64,000 nucleotides of DNA, from positions 252,359-316,358 of the forward strand of contig CALFLK010000007.1 in NCBI GenBank assembly GCA_937880095.1, in the 5' to 3' direction. The notes beneath the pieces are model-generated. The model saw only the letters and a list, made by a program, of their open reading frames with translations, was not told where the DNA came from and did not search any database. This stretch comes from an uncultured Faecalibacterium sp. Lineage in GTDB: Bacteria; Bacillota; Clostridia; Oscillospirales; Ruminococcaceae. Made by a program: the position numbers and the translations under genes. Positions 34,491 through 42,511 of this stretch are shown in pieces (position 1 is the stretch's first letter; each line of letters begins with the position of its first letter).

Positions 34491-35564
34491 TCACGACACG
34501 ATACCGCTGATTCCGCCCATCATAAACTCTCTGCGCACTTCCGCTCTATCTTTCTTTCTCAAGATAGATTTTTTCTTATGATTGCTGCCCATTTCACCGA
34601 TATAAAGGTCGAACTTTTCCTTTTTGGTCAAATCCTTTGACGGGAATACCGGTCGTTTTCTTTCCTCCTCCCTTTTCTTTTGCAGAGACTTCTTATACGC
34701 CAGTTGCTCCCGGTTAAATGCCATTTGCTCGCGCCATTTTTGCTGTGCATTGGCTTGCTCGATTTCCCAGCGGCGTGTCGATTCTGCCTGTCGCGCTGCA
34801 GCAGCTTCCTGCTCTGCCTGCCACTGACGAATACTTTCCTCGAACTTTTTCACCGCCAGCTCGTGGGCAAGTTCATCCTGTTTTCGCTGGAATGCCTGCT
34901 GGTCCTGGGTGGCGTAATAATCGCGCATATCTGTCAGGGATTCCAGCAAATCCTGATATTCGCCGTAATCCTTTTCGTATGCGCTGTCCGCCAGCTCCAT
35001 ATAGCGATCCAAGCCCTTGTAATAGCTGTCCACCTGATCCTGATAGGCATCGTGTGCCGCTTTTTCTGCGCCCATCAGCTGATCCAGTGCATCATGCATT
35101 CCCTTGCCTTCACTGTCATAGCGGTCCAGCGCCATCTGATACAGTTCCGGGATTTTATCATTCAGCTGATTCAAATATCCCTGATACGCCTGACTGCCTG
35201 CCGCCATCGCAAAGGACGAACCATAACCGCCTGTCAGTGCAGCTGCACTCGCCATACTGTCCTGCATGGCAAGTTTGCCCTGATGTACATACTGATTTTT
35301 ATAGTTCTGGTACATCGGATCGGTAGAAAAATCGTAGGAAAAACCTTCCCGATTCAAGATCTGGTCCAGCAAACCATCGATTTTCTGCTGATAGCCCGAC
35401 GTATACTCGCCGGGTTTAGACTGCATATACTGCTCCAGCTGGTTTTGTGCATCCTGCACCGCCTGGCTTTCTTTATACCCTGCGCTTGCTTCCTGCAAAG
35501 CCTGTTCGGCGCTCGTCTTATCGGTCACTCCGTACAAAAGGTCTTCTTTTTTCCTTGCTGCCAT
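34491..35564 (-). CDS. Phage-type internal/ejection protein (putative)
   Basis: A 357-residue, Gln/Ala/Tyr-rich, mainly helical protein. A central segment GGYGSSFAMAAGSQAYQGYLNQLNDKIPELYQMALDRY resembles proteins found at the end of podovirus-like structural modules. Long coiled-coil regions follow (WQAEQEAAAARQAESTRRWEIEQANAQQKWREQM), and the C-terminus is basic. Position, composition and absence of a signal fit an internal virion protein delivered with DNA. The assignment is by context rather than a clear family match. It is the last gene of the cassette; AGGAGG precedes the ATG. No strong terminator follows before the next operon's promoter. Confidence 0.6.
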   Translation of the reverse strand: MAARKKEDLLYGVTDKTSAEQALQEASAGYKESQAVQDAQNQLEQYMQSKPGEYTSGYQQKIDGLLDQILNREGFSYDFSTDPMYQNYKNQYVHQGKLAMQDSMASAAALTGGYGSSFAMAAGSQAYQGYLNQLNDKIPELYQMALDRYDSEGKGMHDALDQLMGAEKAAHDAYQDQVDSYYKGLDRYMELADSAYEKDYGEYQDLLESLTDMRDYYATQDQQAFQRKQDELAHELAVKKFEESIRQWQAEQEAAAARQAESTRRWEIEQANAQQKWREQMAFNREQLAYKKSLQKKREEERKRPVFPSKDLTKKEKFDLYIGEMGSNHKKKSILRKKDRAEVRREFMMGGISGIVS

Positions 35565-35576
35565 ACTGCCTCCTTT

Positions 35577-37079
35577 TTATGCAATGCCTACCGTATAGAC
35601 TTCTGTATCCTGCAATCCGTTTTGTGTCGGGACGACATAAACCCCACCATGTTCCGTTACATATCCCGTACACGGAATGCCATTTTGTGCCGCGAACACG
35701 ATTGGCAAATACTGACCATTGAAGTATCCCGCCGGAAAATTTGCAACATGGTAATGGACACCCGCATAGGGCATTCCACCGCTATCGCTCAGCACACCTG
35801 CCAGCCTTGTCAGTACCAACCTGCCGTACTTTACAGCCTGATTGTCTGTCACATCTGTCAGGCAGCTCTGACAGGGAATTTGTGCCGTTTTCACCGCATT
35901 CAAATCCTTCAGCACTGTTGCCACATTGGTTTCTCCCAGCAGCATCCTGCCTGTAACGGCAAGATCCCCACCGACCGACACATCCCGGCGAAATACACTG
36001 TCCAAGCCGACATCAAACAAATTGCTTTTTTCTGCGGCTTTTCCCACCGCAATACCCGTACCGCCTTTCAAGAAATGCAGCAAATACACCGTGCTGGAAA
36101 TGTAGTCAAAATAATCGATCACATGAAATGCATCCGAAACGATATATTTCACATCATAGGTTGCACCATCTTCCAAATTTGCTTTCAGTGCTTCTCCCGA
36201 AATCGGTTCATGCGGACCACCATATCCGGTATCAGTCACCTTTTTCCAACGGCAGATGACACGCGGAATATTGTGTCCGTTCAAATCACTGAACTGCAAT
36301 TTGAACTTGGGCATAAATGCTGTACCATTTTCTGCCGGAGTTCCATCCGGATGGCATCGAAAACTGGAAATCTGAGAAATGCTCGGTGGCTGATAGGGCT
36401 TTACGTCCAGCAAGAGATCTGCTGTTGCCATGCGCAGCCGACTGTCTGTTACGGTAATCGGAATCGTTACCGCACCGCTCTGTGTCAACATCAGGTCTGC
36501 CTGTGGCTGATCCTGATGTTGTCCACCGCCAAATCTCCAGCTGATGATTTTACTTCCGTACGTTCCGGCAGCCTCTTTTGCCGCAATGCGCGCCACTGAC
36601 TTTCCCTGCACCCAGATATTCCAGTCCTTCGGTACCACACCATCTGCTGCCTGCGCTGTAATCGATCCCACTGTAGGCAGCAAATCTTCCCGCACGCCGC
36701 CGGGCATCTGTGCTGCATATCCCGTGTAGTCGTGTTCAAAGACCAGCGTTCCTGCATAGCCGGTATAATGCGCCGTCATGGTTGCCTGAAATAATCCGCA
36801 GGCTTCCTCATGTGCCAGATCGCCAATATTGGTCGTAAAATCATTCGCCCATTCCATCGGCGGAACAAACGGAATCGACACGCTGGTTCTTCCGTTCGGC
36901 ATCTGCACTCCGGTCCAGGTTTTGCTGTACTTTTTTGCGGTACTATACAGTGTTACATCAAAGCTGTACTGAACGGTCGAGCTTGCCGGTTCATCTGTGG
37001 TACACACCAAATGTAGCGCACGGCTGCCGGTGATTTCCATATACGCTTCCTGAAAGGACAAGTTAAATCGTAATGCCAT
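35577..37079 (-). CDS. Phage minor structural / tail-fibre protein (DUF859-like)
   Basis: A 500-residue protein with beta-rich modules. The N-terminal half resembles siphovirus/podovirus minor structural proteins with Ig-like repeats (ITGSRALHLVCTTDEP; TVQYSFDVTLYSTAKKYSKTW). The C-terminal half has the collagen- and knob-free fibre pattern GGTGIAVGKAAEKSNLFDVGLDSVFRRDVSVGGDLAVTGRMLLG common in fibre tips. ATG 37079 is used: GGAGGG lies 10 bases upstream and it follows the previous stop with one base between (TGATATG). It probably takes part in host binding. Confidence 0.7.
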   Translation of the reverse strand: MALRFNLSFQEAYMEITGSRALHLVCTTDEPASSTVQYSFDVTLYSTAKKYSKTWTGVQMPNGRTSVSIPFVPPMEWANDFTTNIGDLAHEEACGLFQATMTAHYTGYAGTLVFEHDYTGYAAQMPGGVREDLLPTVGSITAQAADGVVPKDWNIWVQGKSVARIAAKEAAGTYGSKIISWRFGGGQHQDQPQADLMLTQSGAVTIPITVTDSRLRMATADLLLDVKPYQPPSISQISSFRCHPDGTPAENGTAFMPKFKLQFSDLNGHNIPRVICRWKKVTDTGYGGPHEPISGEALKANLEDGATYDVKYIVSDAFHVIDYFDYISSTVYLLHFLKGGTGIAVGKAAEKSNLFDVGLDSVFRRDVSVGGDLAVTGRMLLGETNVATVLKDLNAVKTAQIPCQSCLTDVTDNQAVKYGRLVLTRLAGVLSDSGGMPYAGVHYHVANFPAGYFNGQYLPIVFAAQNGIPCTGYVTEHGGVYVVPTQNGLQDTEVYTVGIA

Positions 37080-37080
37080 A

Positions 37081-37836
37081 TCAACTTGCCCTCCATTTAA
37101 TTCCCAGGCCGGTTGCCGTTGTAATGAAATCGTAGTAGCCTTCTCCCGCGCTACCGCCAATGGAAATTCGGTCTGTCGCTTCTGCTGCACTGATGTACAA
37201 CTTGTCATACCGCAAACTTGCTACCGGCACACCATACCGCAAAAATGCCAGCTTTTCGTTATCAATGCACAGCGCATAAGGTGAAGCTTCTCCATTTTCA
37301 CCTGCACCGATTTCCAAACCATTCTGCGTAAAACGGAACCAGGTTTCCGCCGCATTCTGCATGGTTTTCAACGCATCTTCCGTCTGCTCCGTCAGCTTCG
37401 ACACTTCTGCCAGCTTAATCTGAAATTCCCGGCTGGTCTGGCTCACCTGACTGGTGACTAAACTTTCCATGCTGGCCTGCAAACTCTGGCTCTGCGCTGC
37501 ATACCGTTCTTCCACGCGGCTTTCCAGTGCCGATGCACTCTGGTTGATTGCACTCTGGTAATCATGCGCAATCTGGTCTGCTTTTTGAATCAACGCCTGA
37601 CGCAGACTTTCAATATCTGCTTTCTGCTGTTCCGTCAGTTCCACCAGCTTCACACCATTGGCGCTGACTGCCTGATTATAAGCAGAACTCATATTGTCGC
37701 TATCCAGATTTCCCAGCACATACCGCAGCTGTTCTGTCAACTGATACAGATAATTTTTCAGCTGTCTCCCATCGGTACTGGATAATCCCTGTGCATTCAA
37801 ATCGGTCGGCAGCGTAATCGTTGTAATATCCGCCAT
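37081..37836 (-). CDS. Phage fibre or collar protein with coiled coil
   Basis: A 251-residue protein with an N-terminal adaptor (ITTITLPTDLNAQGLSSTDGRQLKNYLYQLTEQL). A long coiled coil follows (residues about 60-150, SLQASMESLVTSQVSQTSREFQIKLAEVSKLTEQ), and a beta C-terminal part (FRFTQNGLEIGAGENGEASPYALCIDNEKLAFLRYG) is reminiscent of tail-fibre tips. The start overlaps the preceding stop. It probably forms a trimer projecting from the virion; the exact role is not assigned. Confidence 0.65.
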   Translation of the reverse strand: MADITTITLPTDLNAQGLSSTDGRQLKNYLYQLTEQLRYVLGNLDSDNMSSAYNQAVSANGVKLVELTEQQKADIESLRQALIQKADQIAHDYQSAINQSASALESRVEERYAAQSQSLQASMESLVTSQVSQTSREFQIKLAEVSKLTEQTEDALKTMQNAAETWFRFTQNGLEIGAGENGEASPYALCIDNEKLAFLRYGVPVASLRYDKLYISAAEATDRISIGGSAGEGYYDFITTATGLGIKWRAS

Positions 37837-39576
37837 TTACAGTTCACTCCCTTGTTCCTGCACTTTGCTGATAGAGTACAGCCGCACATCACCGACCCCC
37901 ACCAGTTTCAGTCGCATCCTGCTGCATCTCTGGGGCAGAATCGGCAGCAGCAGTGTGTGTTCATTTGCCAGAATACGGTTTGCCAGCAGTTCCCAGCTTC
38001 CGCCATCCCAAGATGCAAAAATCTGCAGCTTCGTCCCCTTCTGTCCCGCCAGCCGCAACACCAAACGCGACACAAACCGATTTTCCGCATCATACAAACC
38101 GATGTCACCAGTTTCCGCACTCCATCGCACCTGTTGTTCCCTACCGCTGTGATCCTCATAGGGGTCATCCTCACACCCCATCGCCCACAGCGCACCATCT
38201 CTGCTCAACGCATACAGCGTATTGCCATCTGCAGAGAACTGCATCACATCCAGTGCATCCTCTTTGTGCCACACCCCTCTTGTCATATCCCAAGTGAACA
38301 ACGCCTGACTTCCTTTCACACTGGTCAGCGCAAAATACAGCTTATCTCCTACCGCGCCTGCAGCCCCTTTTCCATAGTGGATCGTTCCCAGCTTACTGCC
38401 AAAAGCAGTCGGCAAGCTGCCATCATAACGCACCATTCCTTCCGGTGCCAGATAGTGCAATGCGCCCTGTGCCAAAACCAAAGTTTCTGCTGCGCCTTTC
38501 TGCACGCCAGAACACAACACTGTCGTAATCTGATAATTGCTGGGCTTAGTACCGTATACCTTGTGAATACATCCCGCCTTAAATAGCAGCACATAGCCCA
38601 TACAGGTTGCCGCACCGGTAAAATCTCCATCTGAACCCACGGTTACTGCATAGCTGTCTGCCGCTGTACCCATGTAATTGAACCAGTTGGTCGGATCTCC
38701 CTGCTTACAGGCGTAAATCGTGTGATCTGCACTGCAGCAGCCCCAGATCCGATTATCCTGCTGGGTCAGATAGTCCAAATCCGGCACACGCCGTTCCAGC
38801 GTAACCGTACCGCTTTGCGGTGTCTGTACCGCTACTTTACTTGCCAATCCGGTTACTGTTACATAATCCTCGCCCTGATCCCACAGAATGCAGTCTGTGT
38901 TCAAGCTTTCTGCCAATTCGCCCACATCAGCCGAGGAAAAACCGCTGATATGTACCGTATCATACTTGGCAAACGCCGTACCGATCCCTTTTGCTGCCAG
39001 TTTCACATAAGTGGTCGGCACAGCACCCCAGCTTCCGGATGCCTCGCTGTACACACGCAATACCGCACCGACACCGCTGGTGTCCATCCAGTATTCCCCA
39101 TTGCCGGGCTTTTCCGGTGGAACGCTTCCTGTGTAGGAAATGGTATATTCTCTGCCATCTTCCAATACAGGCGAAGTCGTCACATTTCCATCTGCCTGCC
39201 ATTTTGCTCCCAGCGGCTTCAAGCTCTGATCCACCGTGTCAAAGCAGAGTTTATCCGGCCAAATCAGCACCTTGCTGCCCATACCGCAGAACTGCTTATC
39301 GCTATCTGCCACCTGTCCTACATCCAAACCGTTATAGAACAGTCGCGTACCGTCCACCCACAAAAGTCCATTCTTTGCATAAAGCCCATGTGGCTTTGTC
39401 AGCTGCTGCACTTTCGTACGCGGCAAACGAGGGCGCAACGCAGGCCAACTGCGGCTGGAAAGATTTTCTTCTTCGTAGAACCAGCCTTCCGCGCAAGCAT
39501 CCGTGTGGTCATATCCGGCAAATACCTTTACCGTCCTTTTTGTGCGCTTCGGCTCCGTAAGTCTCGGCAAATGCAT
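37837..39576 (-). CDS. Podovirus tail hub protein (P22 gp10-like)
   Basis: A 579-residue beta-propeller-like protein. The segment LTQQDNRIWGCCSADHTIYACKQGDPTNWFNYMGTAADSYAVTVGSDGDFTGAATCMGYVLLFK has the pattern of P22 gp10-type hub or stabilisation proteins, which close the tail machine and hold the spikes. GGAGG precedes the ATG. It lies directly downstream of the connector gene, as in short-tailed phages, and there is no tape-measure or tube gene, which supports a podovirus-like virion. Confidence 0.7.
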   Translation of the reverse strand: MHLPRLTEPKRTKRTVKVFAGYDHTDACAEGWFYEEENLSSRSWPALRPRLPRTKVQQLTKPHGLYAKNGLLWVDGTRLFYNGLDVGQVADSDKQFCGMGSKVLIWPDKLCFDTVDQSLKPLGAKWQADGNVTTSPVLEDGREYTISYTGSVPPEKPGNGEYWMDTSGVGAVLRVYSEASGSWGAVPTTYVKLAAKGIGTAFAKYDTVHISGFSSADVGELAESLNTDCILWDQGEDYVTVTGLASKVAVQTPQSGTVTLERRVPDLDYLTQQDNRIWGCCSADHTIYACKQGDPTNWFNYMGTAADSYAVTVGSDGDFTGAATCMGYVLLFKAGCIHKVYGTKPSNYQITTVLCSGVQKGAAETLVLAQGALHYLAPEGMVRYDGSLPTAFGSKLGTIHYGKGAAGAVGDKLYFALTSVKGSQALFTWDMTRGVWHKEDALDVMQFSADGNTLYALSRDGALWAMGCEDDPYEDHSGREQQVRWSAETGDIGLYDAENRFVSRLVLRLAGQKGTKLQIFASWDGGSWELLANRILANEHTLLLPILPQRCSRMRLKLVGVGDVRLYSISKVQEQGSEL

Positions 39577-39592
39577 TTTATTTTTCCTCCCT

Positions 39593-39964
39593 TCACAGCG
39601 TAAATTGTCCTCGCTTCACCGGCAGATGGCTGCGCTTGTAATCCACGGCATATTCCGTCAATGCCATGTTGTACAGCATCATATCGTTGTTGTAGCGGGT
39701 CAATTCTCCCAGCGCCAAATCAATCTGTGCCATCAGCCAGTACGGATAAATACCGGTATAGGGCTCCTGTGCCAAAAGCACAGTTCCATCCTCCTGATTT
39801 TTGTCAGCACCCGCACCGTCTGCTCCTTCTGCCTGTTCGTGCTGACCATGAATCTGTCTGCGCATTGCTCCATCCAGCTGTGCAAGCCATACGCGTTTTT
39901 CGCTTTCCGACACCATATTGGGGCGCAGCGTGTCTGCCCGATCGATTGCTTCCCGAACCGTCAT
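39593..39964 (-). CDS. Head-tail connector / tail accessory protein (gp4-like)
   Basis: A 123-residue protein, mainly helical, with TVREAIDRADTLRPNMVSESEKRVWLAQLDG near the start and IYPYWLMAQIDLALGELTRYNNDMMLYN in the middle. This is the pattern of small head-completion proteins that add to the portal. A Gly/Ala/Glu-rich linker is inserted at about residues 42-60. ATG 39964 has GGAGG at 7 bases; a longer frame upstream is not needed. Confidence 0.65.
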   Translation of the reverse strand: MTVREAIDRADTLRPNMVSESEKRVWLAQLDGAMRRQIHGQHEQAEGADGAGADKNQEDGTVLLAQEPYTGIYPYWLMAQIDLALGELTRYNNDMMLYNMALTEYAVDYKRSHLPVKRGQFTL

Positions 39965-40026
39965 CTTGCTTCCTCCCTTCGGTATAAAAATACCCGGCAG
40001 GCATGTGATCCTCCCGGGCAAGATTT

Positions 40027-40236
40027 TTACAGCGCTGCGCCGTGCAAAGCTGCCTGATCCTGTGCAGCCGAATGTTCCAGCACCTCAGCGACTTCGGCCG
40101 GCACTTCCACTTCTTCACCACGGCGGATCACATAACTGCGACCGTTCACACCCACAAAAACATCGTTTTTGTAGCGGGCATTATCCTTAAACAGGCGAAT
40201 CTTCACTTTTTCTTCCTTGCGTTCGTTCTTACTCAT
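40027..40236 (-). CDS. Small phage protein, unknown role
   Basis: A 69-residue charged protein (basic N-terminus, then a beta segment DVFVGVNGRSYVIRRGEEVEVPAEVAEVLEHS). The pattern resembles small proteins placed next to the capsid gene in Firmicute phages. It has a good SD (AAAAGGAG) and stands between capsid and connector genes. Function unknown; head decoration or an assembly accessory is possible. Confidence 0.7.
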   Translation of the reverse strand: MSKNERKEEKVKIRLFKDNARYKNDVFVGVNGRSYVIRRGEEVEVPAEVAEVLEHSAAQDQAALHGAAL

Positions 40237-40294
40237 TCTGTACTCCTTTTCCCAGCCCTCCCGCCCTGTTTCTGCGGCACAGTTACCGCTAAAG

Positions 40295-41290
40295 TTAGTT
40301 TGCCGCTGCGGTATCGCTGTAGCTGGACAGACTTTCGATACGGACCATATACTGCTCCACCAGGCGTTCAGCAGCCTTCAGGCCCTTCCAGCCAATGGAC
40401 GCACGCTGGTTCAGCGGGTCATCACCATAGCCCAGCTGCTTAACGATGTGTTCCAGACCGCCGCCTTCCAGTTCGGTAACGCCGTAAGCGTGTGCACCCA
40501 GCACCAAAGTGCAAAATACAGCCTTGCCGACAGGGCAGGTTTCATCCTTCCAGATCTTGGCTTCGCTGGACTCCACAAAGCGGATATTGCCCAGCTTACC
40601 GATTTCGCCTTTGTAGATGGTTTCCGGATGGGCATACTTGGAAATCTCAATGAAATCCTTGTTGCTCTTCAGGTCATATGCCGCATAGGGGTGAATGATT
40701 GCCACATAGCTGTCACCGATGGTGTCCGCATTCATGGCGCTCAGCTGTGCCGCCGCCTTGAAGAAAATGTTCGGGGCCAAGTTGCAGCCATCTGCCAGTT
40801 CCTTACGGCTCTTCACCTCGGTTTCCTGACCATCCGGACCAATCTTAGGCGCATACATCACATTGGTGCCGCCGCACAGCACATCACGGGTAACCGTATC
40901 CATCGTACGGCCCGCCTGACTCGCCAGCACCTTGGTTGCGTTCAGAATGGTGTTATCAATGGCAGTCATAGAAAGCAGGTCGCTTTCGGGGGTCCAGCCA
41001 CCATACTGGGTCAGACTTGCCGTCACAGTAGTGACATTCAGATTCTGACCTTCCGGGGTCACACCTTCAGTCAGCGGCTTTGTTGCCTTGGGCAGACTGT
41101 CAAAGCGGCGGAATTCAATGGTCTTGCCGCCATGCTGAGGAATGGGATAAAAATCGCCAAACTGGTCATGCACCAGCTTGGGCTGCGCCTGATCAATCAG
41201 ACGCTTTTCGTAGTAGGTCTTCATTTCTGCGCTCATACCAGAGCTTGCAGTGGTATCCATCTCTGCAAAATACTGCAAATCAAACATCAT
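40295..41290 (-). CDS. N4-gp56 family major capsid protein
   Basis: A 331-residue HK97-like capsid protein of the N4-gp56 family (KTYYEKRLIDQAQPKLVHDQFGDFYPIPQHGGKTIEFRRF; SYVAIIHPYAAYDLK). The N-terminus reads MMFDLQYFAE; residues 5-9 LQYFA match the motif cut by Prp proteases, so the first nine residues are probably removed during maturation. AAGGAG precedes the ATG. It lies directly after the scaffold gene. Confidence 0.85.
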   Translation of the reverse strand: MMFDLQYFAEMDTTASSGMSAEMKTYYEKRLIDQAQPKLVHDQFGDFYPIPQHGGKTIEFRRFDSLPKATKPLTEGVTPEGQNLNVTTVTASLTQYGGWTPESDLLSMTAIDNTILNATKVLASQAGRTMDTVTRDVLCGGTNVMYAPKIGPDGQETEVKSRKELADGCNLAPNIFFKAAAQLSAMNADTIGDSYVAIIHPYAAYDLKSNKDFIEISKYAHPETIYKGEIGKLGNIRFVESSEAKIWKDETCPVGKAVFCTLVLGAHAYGVTELEGGGLEHIVKQLGYGDDPLNQRASIGWKGLKAAERLVEQYMVRIESLSSYSDTAAAN

Positions 41291-41313
41291 AACATTCTCC
41301 TTTTTTCTGTTTC

Positions 41314-42132
41314 TTAAAAGCGGATTCTTTCTCCTCTTGCCACGCGGCGCTCAATCTGTTCCCGCTGAGCAAGCGTCAACGCATTTACATCCGGCTGCAT
41401 CACGCTGCTTGCGCTGGGCTTCACACCATTTTCCGCCGGTCTTGCCGCCCGCGCAGTGGCGCGCATTTCTGCCGCAGCAGCTGCCCTGTCCGCTGCATAC
41501 TGCATGGCACCACCCAAAAGTTCGTCCAAATGTCGCGCTTCGTATGCCGTGCGCAGCGGCACACCTGCACGCAGCAGTCGTGTAAAAATATCATCGGTCA
41601 GCTCCCGTTCCATCACAAAATCCGGATACATCTGCTGCAATTCCTGGCCTTCTTCCTGCCACTGCGCATAGATTTGTTCCGCACTGCGTTCCCGATACTG
41701 CTGCATCAGTGCCTGCACCTTTTCGCGGCGTGCGTCGGCATCTTCTTTGCTGTGCTGTACCACTGCCTGTTCGATGCCCTTATAGTCACCTTCTGTCAGC
41801 CCATAGTGTCCCGCCAGTGTTTTTGCCAGTTCCTGCGCGCCTCGGCTTTCCCGAAAACGCTGATCGATGATGCGTTGGGTACGGGCAGCAAACTGCTCTT
41901 TATACTGTCCCCGAATCAGCTTTTCAAATTCTGCGGATTTATCCTGTCCAGAACCGTTTGCTTTTCCGGCAGCAGACAGTTGCTGTCCCTGGGCGGCGGC
42001 GTCCCGCCCATTGCTGCTTGTTTCGCCCGCATCAGCTGCAGCAGCACCGCCTTCGGCAAACTGCTGCAGCTGTAATGTATAACAGCGCTTCGCACTGCAA
42101 AGCGCAGGAAGCAATGAATACTCATTCTTCAT
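41314..42132 (-). CDS. Phage scaffolding protein with Prp cleavage motif
   Basis: A 272-residue, highly charged helical protein rich in Gln, Ala, Glu and Arg, typical of scaffolds, located directly upstream of the capsid gene. The N-terminus contains YTLQLQQFAEGG; residues 22-26 LQQFA match the L27/Prp cleavage motif also found in the capsid. A Gly/Ala-rich linker and long coiled coils follow (FEKLIRGQYKEQFAARTQRIIDQRF). ATG 42132 overlaps the end of prp by 11 bases and has GGAGGA upstream. Confidence 0.75.
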   Translation of the reverse strand: MKNEYSLLPALCSAKRCYTLQLQQFAEGGAAAADAGETSSNGRDAAAQGQQLSAAGKANGSGQDKSAEFEKLIRGQYKEQFAARTQRIIDQRFRESRGAQELAKTLAGHYGLTEGDYKGIEQAVVQHSKEDADARREKVQALMQQYRERSAEQIYAQWQEEGQELQQMYPDFVMERELTDDIFTRLLRAGVPLRTAYEARHLDELLGGAMQYAADRAAAAAEMRATARAARPAENGVKPSASSVMQPDVNALTLAQREQIERRVARGERIRF

Positions 42133-42511
42133 AGAGTTTTTCCTCCTCCGCGAATAAATCCCCTGTGGACACATAGTCCGGGTATGCTTTTCCCAGCAGA
42201 TAAAATCCGGTCAATGCCATCTGGAACATTCCATAAACCCGGTCCCAGCCCCGACTGGTAGGTACTGCCGTGATTCCGGCACTCCCGCTGTCCGCAGTTC
42301 CATCCACCGCGAAATCAAACAGTCGATTCTCATCCAGTCTGGAAAGCGCACCTGCCAACGCCTGAACCAAAACGCTTACCGCTGCGCAGACAATATCCTG
42401 TCCTTTCGGCGCATAGCCTGCATGACCTTCCACCGTCAGGCACAGCATATAGGTATCTTCTTTGGAATCCGGCAGTACAACCGGGTCCATTCTCATGTTT
42501 ACTTTTGTCAC
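42122..42511 (-). CDS. prp: Prp-family cysteine protease
   Basis: A 129-residue protein with the Prp signature: EGHAGYAPKGQDIVCAAVSVLVQALAGAL, where His 30 and Cys 42 are the expected catalytic residues. In Firmicutes Prp removes the N-terminal extension of ribosomal protein L27, and phage-encoded or host Prp trims capsid and scaffold proteins of Staphylococcus phages. Here the gene is inside the virion cassette, directly followed by scaffold and capsid genes that carry LQxFA motifs, so a maturation protease is very likely. It starts at GTG, overlapping the portal stop by four bases, with GGAGG at 7 bases. Confidence 0.85.
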   Translation of the reverse strand: MTKVNMRMDPVVLPDSKEDTYMLCLTVEGHAGYAPKGQDIVCAAVSVLVQALAGALSRLDENRLFDFAVDGTADSGSAGITAVPTSRGWDRVYGMFQMALTGFYLLGKAYPDYVSTGDLFAEEEKLYEE

